Assembly: GCA_964477295.1 (NCBI GenBank)
Contig: CAYZEZ010000093.1
Location: forward strand, 1 to 15,845
Length of the DNA stretch: 15,845 nt
DNA from: CAYZEZ01 sp964477295
Lineage (GTDB): Bacteria; Bacteroidota; Bacteroidia; Bacteroidales; SM23-62
Reading direction: 5' to 3'
Under the pieces are notes generated by a model that saw only the letters and a program-made list of their open reading frames with translations, did not search any database and had not been told where the DNA came from. Each line of letters starts with the position of its first letter. Positions within the stretch are counted from its first letter, which is position 1. Positions 7,295 through 15,687 of the stretch are shown in pieces. The translations under genes and the position numbers were made by a program.

Positions 7295-10200
7295 ATGGAC
7301 AAATTGTTGCGTCTATTACTGTGTGCGCTGATTCTCACCTATGGCACATTACCCCGGAATCGAATTGTGGCACAGGAAGGCTATCCGTTTATATCTAACT
7401 ATGTTACACATAAACTCCTTGATAAACAGGTATTCGACATTTCCCAGAACGGGTATTATGTGATGCAATTTGCCACCCGGAAAGGCATTCTCATATTCGA
7501 TTCTGAAAACTGGCAACTGGTTAATTCACCGGATATTGTACTCTCATTGTTCTATGATACCCTTTCCAATATCACCTACGCCGGCTGTAGTAATGACTTC
7601 GGGATACTTGAACGTTCGATGAATGGAGTTTATCAGTACCAATCCCTTTCCGGGATGTCGTATGCCGGGGAAGTAACTGAAATCATAAGGAACAAAGAAG
7701 AGATCATCTTTTTCAGTGCCGACCGCATAACAAAATTACAAGTAAATGACAACCAGGATGCATTCTATATTGATGCAGAAGCCGAAGAATATTTTGCAGG
7801 TATTTTTAAATATCACGACCGGATCTTCATAAACAGCAATATCAATGGATTGTACGAAATGACTGACAGTGCTCTCCTGGAGTTTCCTGAAGATGTGGGA
7901 TTTGCAGATAAATCGATCCTGTTCCAATTCCCTTTCAGTGAGAATGAAGTGATGATTGGTACCGATGACAATGAACTTATCCTGTTTAATGGAACCGGAT
8001 TCAGAACATTTGATTTAAAAGACAGGGAGTATCTCCTGGAGAGTGAGCTTACCGGGGGAGTGAACATTGATGACCAATATTTCGCAATTGCAACTGTATT
8101 GGGGGGATGCCTTATTCTGGAAAAGTCAACAGGAGAGTCCAAATACATCATGAATTATCAAAATGGATTGCCCGATGATGAGATTTATTCCATAGGAATC
8201 GACAGAAACAAGGGGATCTGGCTATCACATGAGTATGGATTAAGCAGGATCGATCTTTTATTACCCGTTAAAAACTATAATACCTATCCAGGTTTGAAGG
8301 GTAATGTTGAATCTGTAGCGTACCTGGATGGGACCTTGTATATTGGGACCAATGAAGGCATTTTTTACCTTGGTGAAAAAAAAGACTACCTCGAAGAAGA
8401 GATTGTAATCAAAGTAGTTGAGGAGATACCTGCCGAAAAATCTGCGGTAAAGAAGGAACAAAAGGTTCAGGGACAGGTGGAGGAAGAGCCGCAGGAACCA
8501 CTGTCAAAAAAAGATCTGAGAAGACTTCGGAGGGAAGAGAGAAAAGAGTCGAAACGTCAGGAAACAGATGAGAAGGAACAGGAACAGGAAAAAGAAGACA
8601 GGACTATCCTCCAGGCATTAACCGAAACACTCGAAAAACCGTTCAGAAAGAAACGGGACGTCCCCGAAAAGAAAACAACCTACAAGAAAAAGAAGATCTA
8701 TTCCCTTCAATCGATCACACACGAGTTTATAAAAATTCCTGGTCTTGAAGAGAAATGCAATGAACTGGTGATTACCGGTGACCGTATCCTGGTAGGAACT
8801 CATGCCGGACTATATGAGTTACAAAATAATGAAGTAAAAGCAATCTTCCCCGAATGGTATATTGTATTCATTCAACCGTCTTTATCCGGGAATGACCTGT
8901 TTGTTGGCACAGATGAAAGGGTTTACCTGCTAGGGCTCGAAGACAATGAATGGACTATCAAGAGCCGTTATGATGAGATTATGGAAGAGGTATTTTCAGT
9001 GTATCAGACCAGCGAAAATGAAATCTGGTTCGGGTGCGATAATGTAGCTTACAGAATGAAAATGCATCAGGACACCTTTGGATTAACACCCTTTGTATTT
9101 TCTTATCAAACCTATGATCCGGTATTTATCAGCGGGATCGGGAATGAATTATATTTCCATCAATCATCTGGCATATCTGTCCTACGTGGAGATTCTATCG
9201 TCCCTTACACTGAAATCCCGATGGCATCAGTGATCCCGGTTTACTTCTTTTCTCCGGAAGGGATCACCTGGGTAAAGTCAGGGGAAAACTGGTTCAGCCT
9301 TCAGGATGAGGAAGTGTATAATAAGTCAATTACTCCGTTTCTAAACATTTTTAATGATATCAAAAACTTTCACCTTGACAGGGACGGAAACCTTTGGGTG
9401 CTGCATGATAATGAATCTATCAGTAAAGTATTGACAGCAGAGATCAGCGGGTTCTCACAGTCATCCTACCTGCATATGACTTATATCAAGGACCAGGAAG
9501 GACAATTGTATAACCTGAGTAACTCAGTGATCAGTTATGCCAACAGGTCGCTGGAGTTTGATTATACTATACCATGCTATTTGAAATCAAGTTCAACAAA
9601 ATATCAGTATTACGTTGAAGGCTTAACCGAAGGCTGGTCGGGATGGAGCCATAGCAGCACCCTTGCATTACCCTATATTCCACCCGGTAAATATATATTC
9701 CGCTTCAGGGCACAGAATGTACTGGGTACTATTTCCGATGAGCAAGCCGTTCAGTTTCATATTAAACCCCCCTTCTGGCTGACTATCTGGTTTTTTGCTC
9801 TGAGCTTCCTTGTCCTGGTTATGATCGTGCTTGGAATTATAAGGCTGCGAACAAGAAAGCTGCAGCGTGATAAACACATCCTGGAAGAAAAAGTAAAACA
9901 AAGGACAGCCGAAATTGAGAGACAAAAAAATGAGATCGTTGCTCAGAAGCAGGAGATAATGGACAGCATCCATTATGCACAAAGGATCCAAACCGCTATC
10001 CTGCCCTCTGAAAAGGTGATAAAAAATGTACTTCCTGAGTATTTTATCCTGTTCCTGCCAAGGGATATTGTAAGTGGCGACTTCTACTGGATGACTCAAA
10101 AGGATGAATTGTCGATATTTGCAGCAGCGGATTGCACGGGGCACGGTGTACCTGGAGCTTTCATGAGTATGTTGGGTGTCTCATTCCTGAATGAGATCAT

Positions 10201-10699
10201 TTCGAAACATGGCAGGCTCAAGGCCAGTGAAATGTTAAATTATTTAAGGGAACTGATCATAACGACTCTATCTCAGAAGGAATCGGAATCCAAGGATGGG
10301 ATGGATATTGCACTCTGTGTCTTAAACAATAAAACCAAAGAGTTACAGTTTGCCGGAGCATTCAATCCGCTGATTCTCATTCGTAACGGAGAGTTGATTG
10401 AAACCAAAGGTGACAGGATGCCGATAGGCATTTACGGTGAGAGGGAAACTGATTTCACGAATCACAAGTTGAAAGTCAAGAAAGGAGATTGCCTCTATAT
10501 CTTCTCAGATGGATTTCCAGACCAGATCGGTGGTGAGAAAGGGAAAAAATTCCTCTCAAAAAAGTTTAAGAATTTCCTGATTGAGAATCATACCTTGCCC
10601 ATGAAGGAACAACATAAGGTACTGCATAACAGGATTACAGAATGGATGGGACACTATCAGCAGGTAGATGATATCCTTCTTATTGGCGTCAGGATCTAG
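7295..10699 (+). CDS. Transmembrane sensor phosphatase: periplasmic beta-propeller + Y_Y_Y + TM + coiled coil + SpoIIE/PP2C domain
   Basis: A 1134-residue sensor. It opens with a Sec-type signal peptide (basic K3/R6, hydrophobic LLLCALIL, likely cleavage after VAQ near residue 27). A large propeller-like region follows, built of Reg_prop-type repeats such as ILIFDSENWQLV and GIWLSHEYGLSRID. A Y_Y_Y-like beta domain lies at about 765-828 (YQYYVEGLTEGWSGWS, PPGKYIFRFRAQN), one membrane segment at about 829-850, a coiled coil at about 853-900, and a SpoIIE/PP2C phosphatase to the C-terminus. Phosphatase metal-site aspartates are visible: D929 in GDFYW, D946 in ADCTGHG, D1072 in FSDG, and D1125/D1126 in VDDILL. 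An extracytoplasmic signal presumably controls dephosphorylation of a cytoplasmic target, typically an anti-anti-sigma-like (STAS) protein, but no such partner is in the window. Oddity: residues 374-467 are a highly charged insert. Probably in an operon with the upstream acyl-CoA ligase. Confidence 0.88.
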   Translation: MDKLLRLLLCALILTYGTLPRNRIVAQEGYPFISNYVTHKLLDKQVFDISQNGYYVMQFATRKGILIFDSENWQLVNSPDIVLSLFYDTLSNITYAGCSNDFGILERSMNGVYQYQSLSGMSYAGEVTEIIRNKEEIIFFSADRITKLQVNDNQDAFYIDAEAEEYFAGIFKYHDRIFINSNINGLYEMTDSALLEFPEDVGFADKSILFQFPFSENEVMIGTDDNELILFNGTGFRTFDLKDREYLLESELTGGVNIDDQYFAIATVLGGCLILEKSTGESKYIMNYQNGLPDDEIYSIGIDRNKGIWLSHEYGLSRIDLLLPVKNYNTYPGLKGNVESVAYLDGTLYIGTNEGIFYLGEKKDYLEEEIVIKVVEEIPAEKSAVKKEQKVQGQVEEEPQEPLSKKDLRRLRREERKESKRQETDEKEQEQEKEDRTILQALTETLEKPFRKKRDVPEKKTTYKKKKIYSLQSITHEFIKIPGLEEKCNELVITGDRILVGTHAGLYELQNNEVKAIFPEWYIVFIQPSLSGNDLFVGTDERVYLLGLEDNEWTIKSRYDEIMEEVFSVYQTSENEIWFGCDNVAYRMKMHQDTFGLTPFVFSYQTYDPVFISGIGNELYFHQSSGISVLRGDSIVPYTEIPMASVIPVYFFSPEGITWVKSGENWFSLQDEEVYNKSITPFLNIFNDIKNFHLDRDGNLWVLHDNESISKVLTAEISGFSQSSYLHMTYIKDQEGQLYNLSNSVISYANRSLEFDYTIPCYLKSSSTKYQYYVEGLTEGWSGWSHSSTLALPYIPPGKYIFRFRAQNVLGTISDEQAVQFHIKPPFWLTIWFFALSFLVLVMIVLGIIRLRTRKLQRDKHILEEKVKQRTAEIERQKNEIVAQKQEIMDSIHYAQRIQTAILPSEKVIKNVLPEYFILFLPRDIVSGDFYWMTQKDELSIFAAADCTGHGVPGAFMSMLGVSFLNEIISKHGRLKASEMLNYLRELIITTLSQKESESKDGMDIALCVLNNKTKELQFAGAFNPLILIRNGELIETKGDRMPIGIYGERETDFTNHKLKVKKGDCLYIFSDGFPDQIGGEKGKKFLSKKFKNFLIENHTLPMKEQHKVLHNRITEWMGHYQQVDDILLIGVRI

Positions 10700-10709
10700 A
10701 TACCTGGTG

Positions 10710-10740
10710 TTTGTAAAGATTCCAAATAGTACTATATTTG
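10710..10740 (+). promoter_or_regulatory. Bacteroidota-type promoter for the metH-metF leader
   Basis: TTTG at 10710-10713 and TATATTTG at 10733-10740 match the -33 (TTTG) and -7 (TAnnTTTG) elements of Bacteroidota primary sigma factor, with a 19-nt gap, which is in the accepted range. Transcription would begin near 10747, about 200 nt before the metH start codon and about 35 nt before the SAM-I aptamer. It is the only place in the window where both elements fit well. Confidence 0.65.
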
Positions 10741-10780
10741 CATTCTAAACTCGAATCCCCCCCTTGTGGTGAGTGTGTTT

Positions 10781-10887
10781 GAGTTATAGCGAAGGGTGGA
10801 GAGACTAGGCTCTGAGAATCCCTAGCAACCTGCCTGGCAACCAGGATAAGGTGCTAAAACCTAGCCCTGCAAAGGGAATTATAATTT
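10781..10887 (+). promoter_or_regulatory. SAM-I (S-box) riboswitch aptamer upstream of metH
   Basis: The full S-box fold can be drawn. P1 pairs 10781-10788 with 10880-10887 (8 bp, two G-U). P2a pairs AGGG 10793-10796 with CCCT 10820-10823. P2b pairs AGAG 10800-10803 with CTCT 10810-10813. P3 pairs CCTGG 10833-10837 with CCAGG 10841-10845. P4 pairs CCCT 10865-10868 with AGGG 10873-10876 around a GCAA loop. The diagnostic pseudoknot is also present: CTAGG in the P2b loop (10805-10809) pairs exactly with CCTAG (10860-10864). Conserved core strings GCAACC (10825-10830) and AAGGTGCTAAA (10848-10858) are intact. SAM-I aptamers bind S-adenosylmethionine and usually repress methionine genes, which fits metH-metF downstream. 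No hairpin followed by a U-run is seen, so the output mechanism is not obvious. Confidence 0.93.
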
Positions 10888-10897
10888 TAACACCTTA
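10847..10897 (+). promoter_or_regulatory. Putative expression platform: helix competing with the SAM-I core
   Basis: TAAGGTGCTAAAA (10847-10859) can pair with TTTTAACACCTTA (10885-10897) at 12 of 13 positions, with one C-A mismatch, enclosing the P4 hairpin. This helix would consume the conserved J3/4 core and the last three bases of the 3' strand of P1, so it cannot coexist with the ligand-binding fold. A second alternative is an all-A/T hairpin (10882-10890 with 10895-10903, loop CACC). The pairings are seen directly; their regulatory use is inferred. Confidence 0.4.
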
Positions 10898-10948
10898 AAA
10901 TTAATATTTAAGAACGTTTGAATCGTTATTGACAGAACCTATTGGGGA

Positions 10949-13900
10949 ATGAAAAAAAATCATCCAATATATGATGAACTGGAGAAAAGGGTGCTGGTCA
11001 TGGATGGTGCCATGGGATCCCTTATCCAGGAATACCAGCTCACCGAGGCTGATTTCAGGGGGGAAAGGTTCGCCGATTTCCCTTTCGATCTGAAAGGTAA
11101 CATGGATCTTCTCTCCCTTACCAGGCCGGATATTATAAAAGAGATCCATTTCAGGTACCTTGAAGCCGGTGCGGATATCATCGAGTCAAATACGTTTAGC
11201 GCTAACCGGATCTCGCAATCTGACTATCACCTCGAGGACCATGTATATGACATGAACCTTGAATCGGCGAGGCTCGCAAAGGAGGCAGTTGACGAATTCT
11301 GCCGGAAAGTGCAATGTGAAAGCAGGTTTGTGGCCGGTTCGATCGGACCGACCAATAAGACCCTTTCACTATCTCCCGATGTTAATAATCCCGGCTACAG
11401 GGCCGTAACGTTTGATGACATGGTTACAACCTATTATGAACAAGCCCGCGGACTTGTGGATGGAGGTTCAGATTTGCTGGCTGTTGAGACCATCTTCGAT
11501 ACCCTGAATGCAAAGGCCGCGCTTTTTGCGATTGACCGGTTAATTACGGAGCGGGGTATCCATATTCCCTTGATTGTTTCAGGTACTATTGCCGATGCCA
11601 GTGGCAGGACACTATCAGGACAAACCCTCCAGGCATTCATTAATTCGGTTTCACACGCTGAGATACTGGCACTAGGTTTAAATTGCAGCCTTGGAGCCCA
11701 GGAATTAAGACCTTACCTCGAGGAATTATCGGGCAAAACAGATCATTACGTTAGCATATATCCCAATGCAGGTCTTCCCAACCAGTTTGGTGAATACGAT
11801 CAGGACCCGGAAGAAATGGCCGGATATATGAAGGATTTTGTTGATAATCAATTTGTAAATATCATTGGAGGATGCTGCGGAACTACTCCGGAACACATCA
11901 GGAAATTCAGGGAAGTTGCAGATAACGCAGCAAGAAGAATACCTCCTCAGACCAGTAAGGAACTGAGGCTTAGCGGCTTAGAACCACTCACAGTGTATAA
12001 GGGCAGCAACTTCATCAATATTGGTGAGCGGACCAATGTAAGCGGATCGCGCAAATTTGCCAGGTTGATCCGGGATGGCAAATATGAGGAAGCATTATCG
12101 GTGGCCCGGGACCAGGTATCGGGGGGAGCCCAGATCATTGATGTAAACCTGGATGATGCCATGCTGGATACGAAAAAGGAAATGGTCACCTTCCTTAACC
12201 TCATGATGTCGGATCCTGATATTGCGAAACTGCCCGTTATGATCGATTCCTCAAAATGGTCGGTGTTAGAAGCAGGGCTTAAATGCCTGCAGGGAAGGGC
12301 GATTGTTAATTCAATCAGCCTGAAAGAAGGAGTTGAAGTATTCAAGGAACAAGCATTAAAAATTAAGAACTACGGTGCCGCGACAATAGTAATGGCTTTT
12401 AATGAGCAGGGACAGGCAGCGACCTTTGAGCAGAAGATTGCCATTTGTGAACGGGCATATAAAATTCTGACGGATGAAATTGGTTTTCCACCGGAGGACA
12501 TCATATTCGATCCTAATATTCTGACCATTGCAACAGGAATCGAAGAACATAATAACTATGCTGTTAATTACCTCAATACGGTAAAATGGATCAAGGAGAA
12601 CCTTCCACACGCCAAGGTAAGCGGTGGTATCAGCAACCTGTCTTTTTCTTTCCGCGGAAACGATGTAGTGAGGGAAGCAATGCATTCCTCCTTCCTGTAT
12701 CATGCCATCCAGGCAGGGCTGGATATGGGTATAGTAAATCCGGGCATGTTGCAGGTATATGATGATATCCCGAAAGATCTTCTTGAAAGGATTGAAGATG
12801 TTATCTTTAACAGGCGCAGTGATGCTACAGAAAGGCTGATTTCTTTTGCTGAACAGGTGAAGGACAAGGAGATTGTCAGGAAGGACGAAGCGGAATGGAG
12901 ATCATCTTCTGTTCAGAAACGAATCAGCCATGCATTGGTGAAAGGGATAGACGACTATATTGAGGAGGATGTGCTGGAAGCCAGGGAACTCTACTCCGCA
13001 GCACTGGAAATTATTGAAGGCCCGCTGATGGATGGTATGAATATCGTAGGCGACCTCTTTGGGGAAGGGAAAATGTTTCTTCCCCAGGTAGTAAAAAGTG
13101 CAAGGGTAATGAAAAAAGCGGTTGCCGTACTGTTACCCTATATCGAGGAAGAAAAGTCGATAAGCGGAGATATTAAGAACGCCGGGAAAGTGCTGCTTGC
13201 CACAGTAAAGGGAGATGTGCATGATATAGGTAAAAACATCGTAGGTGTAGTCCTGGGTTGCAATAACTATGAGATAATTGACCTGGGTGTTATGGTGCCT
13301 GCCGAGAAAATCATCCAGACAGCTATTGAGGAAGGAGTTGATATAGTGGGGTTGAGCGGTTTGATCACTCCCTCGCTGGAAGAGATGGTACATGTTGCAA
13401 GGGAGATGGAGAGAAACAATCTGAAGCAGCCTTTGTTGATTGGCGGCGCCACTACATCAAAGATTCATACTGTAGTTAAGATCCTTCCGAACTATTCCCA
13501 GCCGGTGATACATGTGAAGGATGCATCCCGAAGTGTAACAGTATGCAGTAAAATAATTTCAGAAGAACATAAGGGATTATATATTTCCCAGGTTAAGAAG
13601 GAGTATACCGACCTTCGCAACCAGTATGAGGGATCCCGTTCACAGGTCGATTATATTGAAATTGAGCCTGCCCGGGATAACAAGGAACAGATCGACTGGG
13701 AGAATTCACAAATAATAAAACCCTCTTTCCTTGGGATAAAATCTTTCAGTGATTACCCGATAAAAGAGATAAGGGAATATATAAGCTGGATATTTTTCTT
13801 TATTACATGGCAACTGAAAGGTAAATGGCCGGATATTCTGAATGATCCGAAGCAGGGCGAAGAGGCCAGGAAACTTTATGATGATGCCCAGCAGATGCTC

Positions 13901-14629
13901 GACCTGATTGAGAAGGAAAACTGGCTCCATGCAAATGCCACAATAGGATTTTACCCTGCCAATTCGGTGGGGGACGATATCGAAGTATATGCAGATGAAA
14001 GCAGGACCAAAGTAATATCGCGCCTGTTTAATCTGCGTAATCAGACCCGTAAACCCGATGGCCAGTCGAACCTGTGCCTGTCGGATTTTATTGCTCCTTC
14101 AGGCTGTGGCAGGATAGATTATATTGGTGCATTTGCCGTTACAGCAGGATTAGGAATCGAAGAAAAGCTGAAACAATTTGAGAAGGATCACGATGATTAT
14201 AGCAGCATTATGCTGAAAGCACTGGCCGACAGGCTGGCAGAATCGTATACAGAACTTTTACATAAGCAGGTCAGAGAGGAATTCTGGGGATATGCCAGGA
14301 ATGAATCGCTTTCACTGGAAGATCTGATCCTGGAAAAATACCAGGGTATCCGCCCGGCCTATGGTTATCCTGCATGCCCTGATCACTCAGAGAAGGAGAC
14401 CATCTTCCGTTTACTGGATGCAGAGAAAAACACCGGCATTAAGCTTACGGAAAATTATTCAATGTATCCGGCCGCTTCTGTCTCCGGTTTATTTTTCGCG
14501 CATCCCGAATCAAAGTATTTCTTTGTAGGAAAAATATCGCAGGACCAGGTGAATGATTATGCCCGCCGGAAAAATACCTCGCCGGGAACTGTAGAAAAAT
14601 GGCTGACTGCCAACTTGAATTATAAATAG
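10949..14629 (+). CDS. metH: Cobalamin-dependent methionine synthase
   Basis: Transfers the methyl group of 5-methyltetrahydrofolate to homocysteine through methylcobalamin, giving methionine and THF; cytosolic. All four modules are present in 1226 residues, the normal full length. The homocysteine domain has zinc ligands C246 (GLNCSLG) and C309/C310 (GGCCGTTP). The folate (pterin) domain begins near 350 (NIGERTNVSGSRKF). The cobalamin region includes the cap helices and GDVHDIGKN, with H758 as the lower-axial cobalt ligand, plus GLSGLITPSLEEM and GGATTSK. The C-terminal activation domain binds SAM for reductive reactivation (GIRPAYGYPACPDH). The start gives VMDGAMGSLIQ at the usual distance from the N-terminus, and the ATG directly follows GGGGA. 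A SAM-I riboswitch in the leader should lower expression when SAM is high. metF follows after 23 nt, forming an operon. Confidence 0.98.
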   Translation: MKKNHPIYDELEKRVLVMDGAMGSLIQEYQLTEADFRGERFADFPFDLKGNMDLLSLTRPDIIKEIHFRYLEAGADIIESNTFSANRISQSDYHLEDHVYDMNLESARLAKEAVDEFCRKVQCESRFVAGSIGPTNKTLSLSPDVNNPGYRAVTFDDMVTTYYEQARGLVDGGSDLLAVETIFDTLNAKAALFAIDRLITERGIHIPLIVSGTIADASGRTLSGQTLQAFINSVSHAEILALGLNCSLGAQELRPYLEELSGKTDHYVSIYPNAGLPNQFGEYDQDPEEMAGYMKDFVDNQFVNIIGGCCGTTPEHIRKFREVADNAARRIPPQTSKELRLSGLEPLTVYKGSNFINIGERTNVSGSRKFARLIRDGKYEEALSVARDQVSGGAQIIDVNLDDAMLDTKKEMVTFLNLMMSDPDIAKLPVMIDSSKWSVLEAGLKCLQGRAIVNSISLKEGVEVFKEQALKIKNYGAATIVMAFNEQGQAATFEQKIAICERAYKILTDEIGFPPEDIIFDPNILTIATGIEEHNNYAVNYLNTVKWIKENLPHAKVSGGISNLSFSFRGNDVVREAMHSSFLYHAIQAGLDMGIVNPGMLQVYDDIPKDLLERIEDVIFNRRSDATERLISFAEQVKDKEIVRKDEAEWRSSSVQKRISHALVKGIDDYIEEDVLEARELYSAALEIIEGPLMDGMNIVGDLFGEGKMFLPQVVKSARVMKKAVAVLLPYIEEEKSISGDIKNAGKVLLATVKGDVHDIGKNIVGVVLGCNNYEIIDLGVMVPAEKIIQTAIEEGVDIVGLSGLITPSLEEMVHVAREMERNNLKQPLLIGGATTSKIHTVVKILPNYSQPVIHVKDASRSVTVCSKIISEEHKGLYISQVKKEYTDLRNQYEGSRSQVDYIEIEPARDNKEQIDWENSQIIKPSFLGIKSFSDYPIKEIREYISWIFFFITWQLKGKWPDILNDPKQGEEARKLYDDAQQMLDLIEKENWLHANATIGFYPANSVGDDIEVYADESRTKVISRLFNLRNQTRKPDGQSNLCLSDFIAPSGCGRIDYIGAFAVTAGLGIEEKLKQFEKDHDDYSSIMLKALADRLAESYTELLHKQVREEFWGYARNESLSLEDLILEKYQGIRPAYGYPACPDHSEKETIFRLLDAEKNTGIKLTENYSMYPAASVSGLFFAHPESKYFFVGKISQDQVNDYARRKNTSPGTVEKWLTANLNYK

Positions 14630-14652
14630 ATTCTTTTCAAAATACTGTTAAG

Positions 14653-15606
14653 ATGAAAGTGATTGACAAGATACGTGATACGAAAGAAACTCTTTTTTCT
14701 TTTGAGCTGTTGCCACCTGTAAAAGGGAACCATATAGATATCGTATACAAGGCCATCGATCCGCTGATGGATTTCGATCCACTGAATATCAACATCACCT
14801 ATCACCAGCAGGAAGCAATTTATAAAAAAATAGACGAGCGGCTGCTTGAGAAAAAGATTATAAGAAAACGACCCGGGACAGTCGCAATTTCTGCTGCCAT
14901 CAAATACAAATACAAGGTGACCGTGGTACCCCATATGATATGCGGTGGATTTACCAAGGAAGAGACGGAGGATGCCTTGATTGATTTGCATTTTCTTGGG
15001 ATGCATAATTTACTTGTACTCAGGGGAGATCCCCCAAAAGGTGAACGAAGGTTCATCCCTGAACCCGGTGGTAATGAATATGCAGTAGACCTGGTAAAAC
15101 AGATCGTCGACATGAACAATGGGATCTACCTGGTTAAGGACATGGAGAATCCGCATCCAACAGATTTTTCAGTTGGTGTGGCCGGTTATCCCGAGAAGCA
15201 TTTTGAAGCACCCAACATGGCATCTGACCTGCGGCACCTGAAAAGCAAAGTGGATGCGGGAGCCGATTATATTGTTACCCAGATGTTTTTCGAGAATAAG
15301 AAATATTTCGATTTTGTTGATGCCTGCCGGGCAATAGGGATTACGGTTCCAATTGTCCCGGGAATAAAACCCATCACATTCCAGAGCGATTACAGGTTGT
15401 TGCCACAGACCTTTCATATTGACATACCTGATGAATTATCGAGTGAGCTCGAAAAATGTAAATCTAACGAGGAAGCACGGCAGATTGGAATTGAGTGGGG
15501 CATTAAGCAATCAAAAGAGCTTAAGAAGGCAGGTGTACCGGCAATCCATTTTTATACAATCGGAGTATCTGAAAATATCAGGAAAATAGCTGAAGTTGTG
15601 TTTTAG
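14653..15606 (+). CDS. metF: 5,10-methylenetetrahydrofolate reductase
   Basis: Reduces 5,10-methylene-THF to 5-methyl-THF with FAD and NAD(P)H, supplying the methyl donor for the MetH encoded just upstream. The 317-residue TIM-barrel protein is slightly longer than E. coli MetF. Landmarks are FSFELLPP with the catalytic-region glutamate E18, VPHMICGGFTKEE, NLLVLRGDPP with flavin-site D126, SVGVAGYPEKH, DYIVTQMFF and VPGIKP. The start ATG follows TAAG, and the 23-nt spacing from metH with no terminator or promoter between them supports co-transcription under the SAM-I riboswitch. The gene ends in an imperfect palindrome shared with the convergent neighbour. Confidence 0.96.
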   Translation: MKVIDKIRDTKETLFSFELLPPVKGNHIDIVYKAIDPLMDFDPLNINITYHQQEAIYKKIDERLLEKKIIRKRPGTVAISAAIKYKYKVTVVPHMICGGFTKEETEDALIDLHFLGMHNLLVLRGDPPKGERRFIPEPGGNEYAVDLVKQIVDMNNGIYLVKDMENPHPTDFSVGVAGYPEKHFEAPNMASDLRHLKSKVDAGADYIVTQMFFENKKYFDFVDACRAIGITVPIVPGIKPITFQSDYRLLPQTFHIDIPDELSSELEKCKSNEEARQIGIEWGIKQSKELKKAGVPAIHFYTIGVSENIRKIAEVVF

Positions 15607-15607
15607 C

Positions 15608-15687
15608 GAATAGTGAATATCGAACAAGGAATTATGAAGTCTGAAGTATCCTTTACTTCGAAATTCTAAATTCAATATTCATTATTT
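15608..15687. repeat. 80-nt imperfect palindrome between convergent metF and pepD; possible bidirectional terminator
   Basis: The outer arms GAATAGTGAATAT (15608-15620) and ATATTCATTATTT (15675-15687) pair along 13 positions as + strand RNA (two G-U). Inner arms continue with GAA (15622-15624)/TTC (15671-15673) and GAATT (15629-15633)/AATTC (15662-15666). The tip is GAAGTA (15643-15648) with TACTTC (15654-15659); a duplicated GAAGT at 15636-15640 offers an alternative partner. The element begins one base after the metF stop, and its right arm covers the pepD stop codon. Position and symmetry suit termination of both genes. It also has the look of a dispersed palindromic repeat, but only one copy is visible here. 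Confidence 0.6.

Noticed and set aside
9668..10144. 158-codon open frame on the - strand inside the sensor phosphatase.
   Set aside because: It lies opposite the Y_Y_Y, membrane and coiled-coil coding region of a clearly real gene, and its translation shows no recognisable family motif.
10781..10887. Cobalamin riboswitch upstream of the B12-dependent metH.
   Set aside because: No B12-box (GCCACTG-like) motif is present. Every helix and the pseudoknot fit SAM-I instead.
10757..10947. Seven-C run in the metH leader (10757-10763) could pair with GGGG (10944-10947) just before the start codon.
   Set aside because: Only 4-5 base pairs over a long distance, and several other GGG runs in the riboswitch could pair with it equally well. 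Too weak to claim translational control.
11947..12345. 132-codon open frame on the - strand inside metH.
   Set aside because: Antisense to the conserved pterin-binding domain of metH; its openness is explained by metH codon use.
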